A stretch of 28,366 nt of DNA from SURF-58 sp041305085 (lineage in GTDB: Archaea > Nanobdellota > Nanobdellia > Woesearchaeales > UBA9642): NCBI GenBank assembly GCA_041305085.1, contig JBFYMA010000046.1:1-28366 (forward strand), given 5' to 3'. The position numbers and the translations under genes were made by a program. This document shows, in pieces, positions 15,337 through 22,540 of the stretch. The stretch's first letter is position 1. Each line of letters starts with the position of its first letter. Below the pieces are notes generated by a model. The model was not told the DNA's origin, searched no databases, and saw only the letters and a list, made by a program, of their open reading frames with translations.

Positions 15337-15775
15337 CAGGCGAAAAGATTTTGAAAATTGTGTGGAACAGGAATTTTTGAAAGAAACTGTCTCAGCAGAT
15401 ATAGATATGGCAAAAGAAATATACAATCTTGCAGTTTACAGATAACTGTTCTGGACATCTGTTTCCAATAAAGAAAAAAATGTTCCAACATTATTTATTG
15501 AAGCATTTTATGAAATTATCAAAGAAATTCTGGCGTGTATAATAACACTTGATTGCTGGAAATACAGAGATCATGAATGCCTGATAGCATATTTTACTGA
15601 AAAATACAGAAAAAAGCTTGAAATAGCCTTTGATTTTCTGGTTGAATTAAAAGATGCTAGAAATTCAATAAACTACAGGGGAACAATGCTAAATCAAGAA
15701 ATATTTTTGAGAAACAAGAAAAAAATCTGCTTTATAATGAAGGAGCTAAAAAGCCACATAGAACTCATAATATAA
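15323..15775 (+). pseudogene. HEPN toxin-like gene interrupted by an in-frame TAA
   Basis: Starting at ATG 15323, which overlaps the antitoxin end, the frame reads 40 codons (MNRTSRRKDFENCVEQEFLK, then helical residues to NLAVYR) and meets TAA at 15443-15445. The same frame then continues open for 109 codons to TAA 15773-15775. The second part looks like the rest of a HEPN domain: FIEAFYEIIKEILACIITLD, HECLIAYF, and VELKDARNSINYRG, where RNxxNYRG matches the archaeal HEPN Rx4-6(H/Y)-type active motif. A single C-to-A change (for example TCA to TAA) could explain the stop. Alternatives are a sequencing error or readthrough. The intact antitoxin beside a broken toxin suggests decay of the pair. 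Confidence 0.7.
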
Positions 15776-15777
15776 GC

Positions 15778-16029
15778 TCATTTCTTTCTCAGCACCACAA
15801 TAAACCCCACAGCCTTTTCAATCCTGGAGTTAGTGAGGCTGGCAAGGCTTTCAAAAAGCTCTTTTTTTGTTCTAGTCTTTTTCTCCTGTTCAATGGCGCT
15901 TTTAAGGAACTTTACTCTGAGAATCTTTTTTTTCCTTAAAAGGAGCTTTATCTCTTCTGTAACCTGCTCTGTAAGCCCTTTTTTGCCGATGTTCAGCGTT
16001 GTTAAGTATCTTAATGATTCTCTGGTCAT
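15778..16029 (-). CDS. CRM-domain (YhbY-like) RNA-binding protein
   Basis: An 83-aa single CRM domain. The order fits YhbY: an N-terminal helix (TRESLRYLTTLN), then IGKKGLTEQVTEEIKLLLRK with the conserved GxxG loop (GKKG), a strand ILRVKFLKSA, the helix KKELFESLASLTNSRI and the closing strand GFIVVLRKK. Archaeal and bacterial CRM proteins of this size bind rRNA and are linked with large-subunit ribosome assembly. The length is close to that usual for archaeal YhbY. It has its own TATA box 27 bases before ATG 16029, so the mRNA is probably leaderless. It ends 2 bases after the HEPN remnant on the other strand. Confidence 0.8.
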   Translation of the reverse strand: MTRESLRYLTTLNIGKKGLTEQVTEEIKLLLRKKKILRVKFLKSAIEQEKKTRTKKELFESLASLTNSRIEKAVGFIVVLRKK

Positions 16030-16051
16030 TGTGTGCAGGTGTCAGGAGCTT

Positions 16052-16059
16052 TTTATAAA
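16052..16059 (-). promoter_or_regulatory. TATA box of the CRM protein gene
   Basis: TTTATAAA on the minus strand, centred 27 bases before ATG 16029; leaderless transcript expected. Confidence 0.6.
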
Positions 16060-16074
16060 TCTTTTCAACAAAAA

Positions 16075-17808
16075 TCATGCCGTGTTGTGCTCTTTGTGGA
16101 TATCTTTTCTTGTTCTGAGATCTTTTATATGGGCCAGCTTTGTGTTTACAAGCCTATCTATGTCAAGGGCTTGCTCTTCCAGAAGTATTGACAAATGCTC
16201 TCCACCAAGATAATGGGGCACTATAACATAATCTGCTCCCTGCTCATACAGCTCAAGTGCATCATCAGTAAAGTTTGCAGTCAGGATTACAATAGATTCA
16301 GAATTCCTGTTTTTCACGCTTTTCAGCAGCAGGATATTTTCATGCATGTCAGGAATTGTTGAAATAACCATTTTCACGCTTTTTAAATGCAAGTGCTCCC
16401 GTATCTCCTCATCCCCAACATCTCCGTAGATGCAGTGCACTTCCTGGCTTATCAGCCTTTTTACCATGTCAGGGTTGAAGTCAACCACAAGAAAATCCTT
16501 GCCTTGCTTTTTCAGAGATTTTATTATGCTGTAGCCCATCCTGTCTGCGCCTATGATTACTATGTCGTGGCTTGGCTCTGCCTTTAGAAATATAAGCTCT
16601 TTTTTGTGTATTGACAGCTTTTCAAAAATCTTTACTATTCCTGAAAGCTTTGAGTATATAAAGTCATCAAACTTTACAAAGTAAGAAGTTGTGGCTATTG
16701 TTGCAAGTGTCAACAGTATTGTCAGCGAGTATATACTGTTGCTTATCTGGGAAAGCGCAATCCCCTGCGCCATCAGTATAAGTGAAAACTCGGATACCTG
16801 GCCAAGGCTCAGGCTTGCAAGTGTTGAAGTCCTTTTTTTGTAGCCAAAAAAGCTTATTATTATAAGTATTACTATCGGCTTAAGAATTATTGTTGCTAGA
16901 AAAAACACAATAAATGGAAGAAGCAGTGACCCTATGTCTCCAAACACAAACTGTGCCCCTATTGATACAAAAAAAAGCAAAAGGAAAAAGTCTTTTAGCG
17001 ATTTTATTTTTCCGCTTATTTCATGGCTGTAGGGAAGGTTTCCCAGGGCAACTCCTGCGACAAATGCCCCTATTGCTATTGAAAAGCCTGCCCATTCAAA
17101 AAGTATGGAAAATGCAAAGCAGACTGCAAGACTCAGTATTAACAAAAATTCCTGGCTTTTGGCTGCAAACCCAAAAAGGCGCGGAAAAACAAATTTTGCA
17201 AGAAGAATAGCGCCAATTATTATAAGCCCTCCTTCAAAAAGGGACAAAACCAGCTCATTTAGAGAAAAGCTGCCAAAAGACTTCAACACAATAAGCCCTA
17301 TTACTGCGAGAACATCCTGCATAAGCAGTATACCTATAACTATCCTTCCGTGCAGTGTTTCCAGCTCTCGCTTATCTGACAAAAGCTTGAGCACAACCAT
17401 CGTGCTGCTGAAAGCCAGCAAAAATCCTATATATACTCCTGTTATTGTACCCCATCCAAAAATTCCTGCAATCGCAAATCCTATAATAAACATGACTGCA
17501 AACTGGACCAGTGTTCCAATGGTTGCCACAGGGCCTATGTCTTTGAGTTTTTTAAAGTCCAGCTCCAGGCCTACAATGAAAAGCAGAAAAGCTATCCCTA
17601 TGTTTTCCACAGGCTTCATAAAGTCCAGAATGTTTATTCCCTGAAGAAACCCTGGATGGACAATTTTCAGCAGAGGAACCAAAAAAACTCCCAAAAGAAT
17701 GTATGCAGGAATAAACGGCTGCTTCAAAAGCCTTGCAATTATTCCAACCAGCCCTGCCAGCACAATAATCAGTCCTAAATCCAAAAACACCACTAATGCA
17801 GGATCCAT
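16075..17808 (-). CDS. CPA2/Kef-type cation:proton antiporter with RCK (TrkA-N) domain
   Basis: A 577-aa protein. The start is ATG 17808, with AGAGGTG just upstream and a short leader; a much longer upstream frame overlaps the divergent kinase-like gene and is rejected. Residues about 1-385 hold about 12 membrane segments. GILLMQDVLAVIGLIVL shows the Q-D form of the ion site typical of KefB/KefC potassium efflux proteins, unlike the D-D form of the antiporter at 10975. Residues about 410-545 form an RCK/TrkA-N Rossmann domain (HDIVIIGADRMGYSIIKSL, FLVVDFNPDMVKRL, CIYGDVGDEE). The nucleotide loop reads GADRMG, as in Kef-related proteins. It probably exchanges K+ for H+ under control of bound nucleotide or ligand. 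Confidence 0.87.
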   Translation of the reverse strand: MDPALVVFLDLGLIIVLAGLVGIIARLLKQPFIPAYILLGVFLVPLLKIVHPGFLQGINILDFMKPVENIGIAFLLFIVGLELDFKKLKDIGPVATIGTLVQFAVMFIIGFAIAGIFGWGTITGVYIGFLLAFSSTMVVLKLLSDKRELETLHGRIVIGILLMQDVLAVIGLIVLKSFGSFSLNELVLSLFEGGLIIIGAILLAKFVFPRLFGFAAKSQEFLLILSLAVCFAFSILFEWAGFSIAIGAFVAGVALGNLPYSHEISGKIKSLKDFFLLLFFVSIGAQFVFGDIGSLLLPFIVFFLATIILKPIVILIIISFFGYKKRTSTLASLSLGQVSEFSLILMAQGIALSQISNSIYSLTILLTLATIATTSYFVKFDDFIYSKLSGIVKIFEKLSIHKKELIFLKAEPSHDIVIIGADRMGYSIIKSLKKQGKDFLVVDFNPDMVKRLISQEVHCIYGDVGDEEIREHLHLKSVKMVISTIPDMHENILLLKSVKNRNSESIVILTANFTDDALELYEQGADYVIVPHYLGGEHLSILLEEQALDIDRLVNTKLAHIKDLRTRKDIHKEHNTA

Positions 17809-17844
17809 AGGCACCTCTTTTTTAAAACAAATAAGAAATTTTGG

Positions 17845-17854
17845 ATTTATAAAT
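17845..17854 (-). promoter_or_regulatory. TATA box of the Kef-type antiporter gene
   Basis: ATTTATAAAT on the minus strand. Transcription is expected near 17823, giving a leader of about 15 bases that contains AGAGGTG (17812-17818). Confidence 0.5.
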
Positions 17855-17896
17855 TTTTGGGATAACAATAACAAATATTGCAACGTAGACACAAAG

Positions 17897-17904
17897 TATA
17901 TAAA
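17897..17904 (+). promoter_or_regulatory. TATA box of the kinase-like gene
   Basis: TATATAAA centred 26 bases before ATG 17927; leaderless transcript expected. It is back to back with the antiporter promoter. Confidence 0.6.
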
Positions 17905-17926
17905 TTTTGATAGTTTGATAATTTCC

Positions 17927-18529
17927 ATGCCAGTTATATCTATTGTGGGAACATCTGCTGTTGGAAAATCATTTCTTGTGAAGCAACTGGCCGCAGCAAC
18001 CTGTTCTCCGGCATTTTTTGAAGGAGAAGAAGGCACAATTCCCGAAAAAATATTTGAAAACGTTATCAAAAAAGGCAGTCCTGCCGAGCGCTGGAAGTTT
18101 TTTATTGAGAGATACAAAAAAAATCTTGAAAGGGCTTTGGAAATCTCAAAAAACAATATTGACTGCTTTGTCGATGGTGGCATAATAAGCGCCAGAGCAA
18201 TAATTAGCTATGAAGATAACAAATACAAAAAAAAACTGGAAAAAATGATAAGCTCTATAGAGCACTTGAAGTCAGACATCATCGTTTTGATTATTGCGAG
18301 CAAAGAAAAAATTCTTGATAATCTAAGAAAAAGATCAAGAGCCCTAGAGCCAGATAATGCTGTTATAGACAGAGCACTGAAAATTCAGGAGTCATTCATG
18401 GCGCTAGCAAAAAATGAAGAGTTTTGCACTGTCATTGACAGAACAGAGCTGGATTTTACAAACCCAAAACATATAAACAGTATTCTAGAAGGGATTAATG
18501 AGTTAAAGAAAAAGTTTGCTCATGCGTGA
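17927..18529 (+). CDS. P-loop nucleoside kinase-like protein
   Basis: A 200-aa P-loop protein. The start is set by a TATA box 26 bases upstream; a longer frame from 17699 would overlap the divergent antiporter. Walker A is GTSAVGKS (residues 8-15). Further features recall deoxynucleoside kinases and related thymidylate-kinase-fold proteins: PAERWKFFIERYKKNLE (the W...F...R region), a central strand and acidic motif CFVDGGIISARA, a strand IIVLIIASKE, and a LID-like basic stretch NLRKRSRALEPDNAVIDRAL. It probably phosphorylates a nucleoside in the cytosol, for salvage. The substrate cannot be told, and other small P-loop kinases are possible. It converges with the 92-aa gene with a gap of 26 bases. 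Confidence 0.6.
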   Translation: MPVISIVGTSAVGKSFLVKQLAAATCSPAFFEGEEGTIPEKIFENVIKKGSPAERWKFFIERYKKNLERALEISKNNIDCFVDGGIISARAIISYEDNKYKKKLEKMISSIEHLKSDIIVLIIASKEKILDNLRKRSRALEPDNAVIDRALKIQESFMALAKNEEFCTVIDRTELDFTNPKHINSILEGINELKKKFAHA

Positions 18530-18555
18530 CTTCATACAGAGCAGTTTCTATTTTA

Positions 18556-18834
18556 CTACTTCAGCTCAATTCTATAGCTTCTGAATGTTTTTTCCAGCTG
18601 GGGCGGGTTGTCAAGCAAAAGCCGATAGCTGTTGAGTGCCTGCTCAACTCTTTCAGGCTGGGCGAGCATTGCAGCATTGAGCGCAACTATGTTGTACTCT
18701 ATTGTCTTCATCTGGGCGTTCTGGGCTTCCAGTCTTTCAACAAGTGTTTCTGTTCTCCATTCATTGAAGTTCTGCCCAAAATAAAACGCTCCGACAATGG
18801 CTGCCAGAGTCAATGCTTTTTTTATTATTCCCAT
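18556..18834 (-). CDS. Unknown small membrane protein, 92 aa
   Basis: Unrecognised. One hydrophobic segment at the N-terminus (IIKKALTLAAIVGAFYFG) serves as signal anchor, followed by about 70 residues of helical, amphipathic sequence (RTETLVERLEAQNAQMKTIE, then LNAAMLAQPERVEQALNSYR). The ATG lies 2 bases after the stop of the 252-aa gene and has GAGAGG about 8 bases upstream, so the two are translated from one mRNA. Both proteins have one N-terminal membrane segment and a helical domain, and probably form a pair at the membrane. The shared upstream promoter resembles that of the subtilase gene. Confidence 0.6.
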   Translation of the reverse strand: MGIIKKALTLAAIVGAFYFGQNFNEWRTETLVERLEAQNAQMKTIEYNIVALNAAMLAQPERVEQALNSYRLLLDNPPQLEKTFRSYRIELK

Positions 18835-18836
18835 GG

Positions 18837-19595
18837 TTATTTTCCTCTCAGTGTTTTTGTGATTACTTCTGCAAGTCTGTTATACGCTGACTTGAGCTTG
18901 ATGCAGGTTTCTCTGTCATATTTTTCTTCCTGTTTTCCGATAAATGTTTGTTCAATAGGTTGGCTTTTTTGCTTTAGATCATTCACCCATGATTTTTTCG
19001 GAGCATTTGAGAAAATTTTTTGCTCCAGTGATTCATATAGTTCAGGGTCTGCAACAGCCAACCCGGCAAATGAGCTTGCAAGCAGCTGCCTGTTTTTTTC
19101 TGTATAAGAAGCCAGAGGCATTTTAAGAACTGATTCCGCAAGGCTGTTTGCATAGTAAAAATTTTTTTCTGCTGCACTCTTTGCACAGGCAACTGCAATA
19201 TCCAGTGTTGCATTGTATGCTGTATCAATGCTCTGGAGCGCAAACATTGCCATGTTGTTCAGATGCATATTCTTATTTTGAGAGTTCTGAACAGATATTC
19301 TTGCACTGTTTACTGCATATTCTGTAGTTCCAAGAATTATTGCCTCTTCTGCTTTTGTTATCAGCAGCTCTTCATTATTGTTCACAAAATATTCCTGGTC
19401 ATTTTTTTCGATGATTTCAAATTCAGTGCTGCTCATAATTCCTTTTCCAAAATAGCCAAACAAAAATCCTGCCCCTGCAACAGAAGCCACTGCAATCCCT
19501 AGCTTTATTTTTTCAGCAGTAGGCATTTTTTGGGGAATGAGTCCATTCAAATTTTGGTCAGATATTGAATCATTTTTCTTTGCATTTTCATCCAT
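18837..19595 (-). CDS. Unknown single-span membrane protein, 252 aa
   Basis: Unrecognised. About 28 polar residues come first, then a membrane segment (about 30-48: IKLGIAVASVAGAGFLFGYF), then a long Ala-rich helical domain (EEAIILGTTEYAVNSARI, ALQSIDTAYNATLDIAVACA, LAESVLKMPLASY) and a charged C-terminal helix. The helical part recalls bundle or repeat proteins but no family is evident. The ribosome binding site is AGGTGG, 4 bases before ATG. The promoter block (19647-19690) contains a 34-base element almost identical to one upstream of the subtilase gene, so the two units are probably co-regulated. A partner, anchor or substrate of the protease is possible, but this is inference. Confidence 0.65.
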   Translation of the reverse strand: MDENAKKNDSISDQNLNGLIPQKMPTAEKIKLGIAVASVAGAGFLFGYFGKGIMSSTEFEIIEKNDQEYFVNNNEELLITKAEEAIILGTTEYAVNSARISVQNSQNKNMHLNNMAMFALQSIDTAYNATLDIAVACAKSAAEKNFYYANSLAESVLKMPLASYTEKNRQLLASSFAGLAVADPELYESLEQKIFSNAPKKSWVNDLKQKSQPIEQTFIGKQEEKYDRETCIKLKSAYNRLAEVITKTLRGK

Positions 19596-19646
19596 GCTCC
19601 CACCTTTTGTTGAATTTATTATTCATTGCTTTTGTAGAGAAAGTTC

Positions 19647-19655
19647 TTTTAATAA
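19647..19655 (-). promoter_or_regulatory. TATA box of the membrane-protein pair operon
   Basis: TTATTAAAA on the minus strand. Transcription is expected near 19624, giving a leader of about 29 bases with an AGGTGG site. Confidence 0.5.
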
Positions 19656-19656
19656 G

Positions 19657-19690
19657 CCTTGCTGAAAAAAAATTAGCGATTTTCCGGAAA
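19657..19690 (-). repeat. 34-base promoter element, copy 1, with TTTCCGGAAA palindrome
   Basis: Directly upstream of the TATA box of the 252-aa gene. It consists of the palindrome TTTCCGGAAA (19681-19690), a GATT/AATC spacer, a run of eight A (T on the minus strand) and CAGCAAGG next to the TATA box. It matches 21940-21973 in 33 of 34 bases (C at 19676 against A). The second copy is in the same position before the subtilase gene. It is probably a binding site for a dimeric regulator. Confidence 0.75.
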
Positions 19691-19708
19691 GAAAAAAATG
19701 TTTTCGGA

Positions 19709-19975
19709 TTACAGTATTCTCTTCTGTGTTATGGGCTCGAGCTTCAGGTTTTCAGTTCCAGAAATATTTTCTATTATGATCTGTTCAAGCTCAGCAAAAC
19801 CCTTTGCAGGCTCTGCGTCCAGGAAAGCTATCAAGTAATCATCAATAAACTTGTACTCCTGAATCCGAAACCCAATTCCTTTGAGCTGCGCTTTTAGCTT
19901 ATCGCTATCTGTTGTCCTATTATACCTTATGCCTATCTGGTTTTTTTGGTAGTTTTGTTCGGTTTCCTCTGTCAT
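19709..19975 (-). CDS. Small protein downstream of subtilase, possible inhibitor or prodomain-like partner
   Basis: An 88-aa soluble protein that starts 22 bases after the subtilase stop, with GTGA 4 bases upstream of ATG. A TTTAAA box overlapping the subtilase stop codon is 25-26 bases upstream and could also give its own leaderless mRNA. The sequence has an alternating strand/helix look (DKLKAQLKGIGFRIQEYKFI, then YLIAFLDAEPAKGFAELEQI, then GTENLKLEPITQ), compatible with a ferredoxin-like fold of the kind seen in subtilisin prodomains and I9 inhibitors. That family usually has about 70-80 aa. No decisive motif is present. The position next to a protease that lacks a clear prodomain makes an inhibitor or folding partner plausible. 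Confidence 0.55.
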   Translation of the reverse strand: MTEETEQNYQKNQIGIRYNRTTDSDKLKAQLKGIGFRIQEYKFIDDYLIAFLDAEPAKGFAELEQIIIENISGTENLKLEPITQKRIL

Positions 19976-19995
19976 GCTTTCACGAATATTTTTTT

Positions 19996-20003
19996 GTTTA
20001 AAT
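19996..20003 (-). promoter_or_regulatory. Possible TATA box of the 88-aa gene, overlapping the subtilase stop
   Basis: ATTTAAAC on the minus strand, centred about 25 bases before ATG 19975. It would let the small partner be made separately from the protease. Confidence 0.35.
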
Positions 20004-21908
20004 GTTTTTTACTAATTCATCCAGCTGAATAAGCCCTTCACCAAACTCATCTCTGTCTCCAAGGTAAATGCTTGTCCTTCCAATCAGTTCCCTGAAGTCT
20101 TCAACATCAATGCTTTTGCTCAAAGACTTTGCAAGTGCTGCTGCTCCAGCAATATGCGGCGTAGCCATTGATGTGCCTGTCAGCAAGCCGTAATCATTGC
20201 CTGGAAGAGAAGAATAAATATTTACTCCAGGAGCTGAGACATCATTTGTGTCCGCAATGTTGCTGAAATTTGCATGGTTATTATTCCTGTCAACAGCGGC
20301 AACAGCAACAACTTTTTCATAGGCAGCAGGGTAGCTGTAGCCAACTTCTTCGTTGCCAGCTGCTGCTGCAATTATTATTCCCTTTTCTGCAGCTATTCTT
20401 GTGAGTGTTTCCTCAACATCTGACCTAACAGGGCAGCCAAGGCTCATGTTTGCTGCATCAACTTTCATCCCTGCGTTTTTGTTTAGATATTTTGAAGGGT
20501 CAATACAGAATTCGAGTGCCCTGTTTGAGTCGTACTCGCTCCCAAAACCCTCATCTGTAAGAACTTTGAGTGCAATGAGTGTTGCAGAGGGCGCAACCCC
20601 TGTTGTTCTTCCTGCAACTGTGCCTGCAACGTGTGTACCGTGGCTGTTGCCGTCATATGGCTCGGCAAGCTCATCAATAAAGTTATAGCCCTTTATTTCG
20701 CCAAACCTATCAGCCAGCTCTGAATGGCTGTAGTCAACACCAGTATCAATTATTGCAACTGTTGAGTTTTCACCAGTTGTGATTTCATGGGCCTGGTAAG
20801 CATTAATGTCTTCAAGGTTCCAGAGGTCTGCCTTTCTGGAAACTATTGGCCTGGCAATCACTCCTATTCCTCCTTTCATTCTCTGCCTGATAGCCATTGC
20901 AAGCTCAGGGGTAAATATAGGATAAGCTTTTCTGGCGCTGGCTATGCTTTCCAGCAGTCTGTTTTTTCCTGAAAAGTATCTAGATGCTTTAGATTTCAGC
21001 ATATTTATTATTCTCTGGGACTCTGAATGCTCACATGTTAATCCCAAATAGTCCGCATACCTGAAAGCGTGCCCTGAAACACCAAGCTCATTCATTAGAA
21101 AATTAAGGGTTTCCTGCTTCATATCATAATACCCTGACTGGGAAATGCTCAGAGGCTTTTTTATGCCTATTATAAGCTTATGTCTGGATTGGTTTTTTTG
21201 AAAATCTGCAAACTTTTCCAGTATTTCATCGATACTGCCTGAAGGCTTGCTTTTTCTGAATACAGAAAACCTGCTGTTTTTATTGTTTCTATTATTTTTA
21301 TTATTTAGCTTTTGCTGGAGCAGCTTTGTCTTTATCCTGTACTCTATGTTGTCAAGAAAGTTTGCAGAGCAGGCGTACTGCTTCAGGTGCTCAATAATTT
21401 CGCTGACATTTTTTTGCTCTTTTGAAGTGTTGGAAAAGTATTCTGACAACAGCTCAAAGGTTTTTGATGAAGCATCACCATATTTTTCATTTGCAAAGAA
21501 TTTTGGCGCAAGGATTGTTCTGGCACCGTTTTTTGTCGCAATCCCTATCTGAAGGTATTGGCATCCTTTTGAATAAAGCTTTGCAAGGGTCTCAAGAGGC
21601 TCTTCAGAACCATTGGCTGAAAGCTTGTACTTTGCTGAAAATCCTGAAACACGGTAAGCATTAAGCCCGAAAAAATCTTTTCCTGCAACAATCATCTCTC
21701 CAGGAGGATTATTTTTTGCAGCAATTTCTGCAAGGCTTTTTGCACCAAAAGATTTGCCCTTAATGTTTTTTTGCAGGGAAAAAAGCCAGTTTGCAGAGTT
21801 TGCAAAACTGCAGAAAACTATGTTGCCAGCAACGCTGTAGATTTCCTGGTCGCTGCTGCTGCTGGCAAGCATCACATAATCCTTTTGTGAGATCCTGCAA
21901 AATTTCAT
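19998..21908 (-). CDS. Subtilisin-like serine protease, probably intracellular
   Basis: A 636-aa protein. The C-terminal domain (about residues 375-630) is a complete S8 subtilase: catalytic Asp in STVAIIDTGVDYSHSEL (about residue 386), His in GNSHGTHVAGTVAG (about 420), oxyanion Asn in AAAAGNEEVGYSYPA (about 516) and Ser in LLTGTSMATPHIAGAAAL (about 576). No signal peptide or membrane segment is visible, so it probably works in the cytosol or is exported unusually. The first 370 residues are of unknown type, with a basic Asn/Lys-rich linker (about 205-225), and are far longer than a normal prodomain. The gene heads a unit with the 88-aa gene. Its promoter carries the 34-base element with the TTTCCGGAAA palindrome. 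Natural substrates are unknown. Confidence 0.85.
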   Translation of the reverse strand: MKFCRISQKDYVMLASSSSDQEIYSVAGNIVFCSFANSANWLFSLQKNIKGKSFGAKSLAEIAAKNNPPGEMIVAGKDFFGLNAYRVSGFSAKYKLSANGSEEPLETLAKLYSKGCQYLQIGIATKNGARTILAPKFFANEKYGDASSKTFELLSEYFSNTSKEQKNVSEIIEHLKQYACSANFLDNIEYRIKTKLLQQKLNNKNNRNNKNSRFSVFRKSKPSGSIDEILEKFADFQKNQSRHKLIIGIKKPLSISQSGYYDMKQETLNFLMNELGVSGHAFRYADYLGLTCEHSESQRIINMLKSKASRYFSGKNRLLESIASARKAYPIFTPELAMAIRQRMKGGIGVIARPIVSRKADLWNLEDINAYQAHEITTGENSTVAIIDTGVDYSHSELADRFGEIKGYNFIDELAEPYDGNSHGTHVAGTVAGRTTGVAPSATLIALKVLTDEGFGSEYDSNRALEFCIDPSKYLNKNAGMKVDAANMSLGCPVRSDVEETLTRIAAEKGIIIAAAAGNEEVGYSYPAAYEKVVAVAAVDRNNNHANFSNIADTNDVSAPGVNIYSSLPGNDYGLLTGTSMATPHIAGAAALAKSLSKSIDVEDFRELIGRTSIYLGDRDEFGEGLIQLDELVKNI

Positions 21909-21928
21909 GCAGTTCCTGCTGGCAGGAA

Positions 21929-21936
21929 TTATTAAA
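21929..21936 (-). promoter_or_regulatory. TATA-like box of the subtilase gene
   Basis: TTTAATAA on the minus strand, centred about 26 bases before ATG 21908; leaderless or nearly leaderless transcript expected. The 34-base element follows immediately upstream. Confidence 0.5.
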
Positions 21937-21939
21937 AAA

Positions 21940-21973
21940 CCTTGCTGAAAAAAAATTAGAGATTTTCCGGAAA
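21940..21973 (-). repeat. 34-base promoter element, copy 2, with TTTCCGGAAA palindrome
   Basis: Upstream of the subtilase TATA box. The palindrome TTTCCGGAAA is at 21964-21973. It is nearly identical to 19657-19690, and the distance from palindrome to TATA box is also alike (about 34-36 bases centre to centre). It ends 3 bases before the stop of the Lrp-like regulator gene. Confidence 0.75.
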
Positions 21974-21975
21974 TT

Positions 21976-22464
21976 TTAGAATTTTGAAGAATTCACAAGG
22001 CTTAGATGCTCTTCCTTTGTCAGAAAATTTTCTTTAGCAATATCTTCAGATACAAAGTGCTCTTTCAGTTTTTCCATGCCCAAATCATTGAGTGCTTCAA
22101 CAAAATAATGCCTCTGCTTCATATCCATAAAAACAGCTTCAACAAAAAAATCAGTTCCATTGTTTGTTTTCTGTATTGTATTGACAAATTGGTTGCTGAG
22201 CAAAAAATTTTTCAGCTCATCCCTGTCCTTTGCTTTTAAAGCATAGTAAGCCCTTATCCCAAAGCCAAGCGCAGAAAAATCAATCAGAGTGCAGTGTTTT
22301 TTTACAAGGAATTTCTCGAGGCGTGAAAGCTTGTCAAAAACAGTGCTTACAGAAAGGCTTGTTTTTCTGGAAACGCTTGCAAGGCTGCACCTTGAATTGT
22401 TTCTGAGCTCTTTCACAATCTCGAGATCTTTTTGAGTTACTGCTTGGGATGGGAGTCTTGGCAT
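21976..22464 (-). CDS. Lrp/AsnC-like transcription regulator
   Basis: A 162-aa protein with an N-terminal winged helix-turn-helix (about residues 12-60: TQKDLEIVKELRNNSRCSLA, VSRKTSLSVSTVFDKLSRLE), as in Lrp/AsnC proteins that recognise palindromes as dimers. The rest (about 65-150) is alpha/beta (IDFSALGFGIRAYYALKAKD, TDFFVEAVFMDMKQRHYFVE), like the RAM ligand domain of the family, although less clear. Lrp proteins often sense amino acids. The start is supported by a TATA box 26 bases upstream. A CCGGAA element lies just beyond that TATA box, so autoregulation is likely. It sits between the subtilase gene and the M20 peptidase gene, and similar elements precede neighbouring operons. Confidence 0.75.
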   Translation of the reverse strand: MPRLPSQAVTQKDLEIVKELRNNSRCSLASVSRKTSLSVSTVFDKLSRLEKFLVKKHCTLIDFSALGFGIRAYYALKAKDRDELKNFLLSNQFVNTIQKTNNGTDFFVEAVFMDMKQRHYFVEALNDLGMEKLKEHFVSEDIAKENFLTKEEHLSLVNSSKF

Positions 22465-22485
22465 GCTTAATGAATTGGAGAGAAT

Positions 22486-22493
22486 ATTTATAA
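22486..22493 (-). promoter_or_regulatory. TATA box of the Lrp-like regulator gene
   Basis: TTATAAAT on the minus strand, centred 26 bases before ATG 22464; leaderless transcript expected. Confidence 0.6.
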
Positions 22494-22508
22494 GCTTTTG
22501 CCAGAAAA

Positions 22509-22523
22509 ATCCGGAAGGTTTTC
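22509..22523 (-). promoter_or_regulatory. CCGGAA-type operator at the regulator's own promoter
   Basis: On the minus strand GAAAACCTTCCGGAT, about 20-30 bases upstream of the TATA box. GAAAACCTTCCG also occurs upstream of the arginine deiminase operon (27849-27860) with a similar gap to the TATA box. Probable regulator binding site. Confidence 0.5.
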
Positions 22524-22540
22524 AGGAAAAACGGAAAAAG

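Noticed and set aside
17809..18183. Long N-terminal extension of the Kef-type antiporter frame, giving a 702-aa protein
   Set aside because: It overlaps the whole first part of the divergent kinase-like gene, has no family similarity, and ATG 17808 has a good ribosome binding site and TATA box.
18526..19107. Plus-strand 193-aa frame opposite the membrane-protein pair
   Set aside because: Rich in Cys, Phe and Ser as antisense frames often are, and it conflicts with two adjoining minus-strand genes with good start signals.
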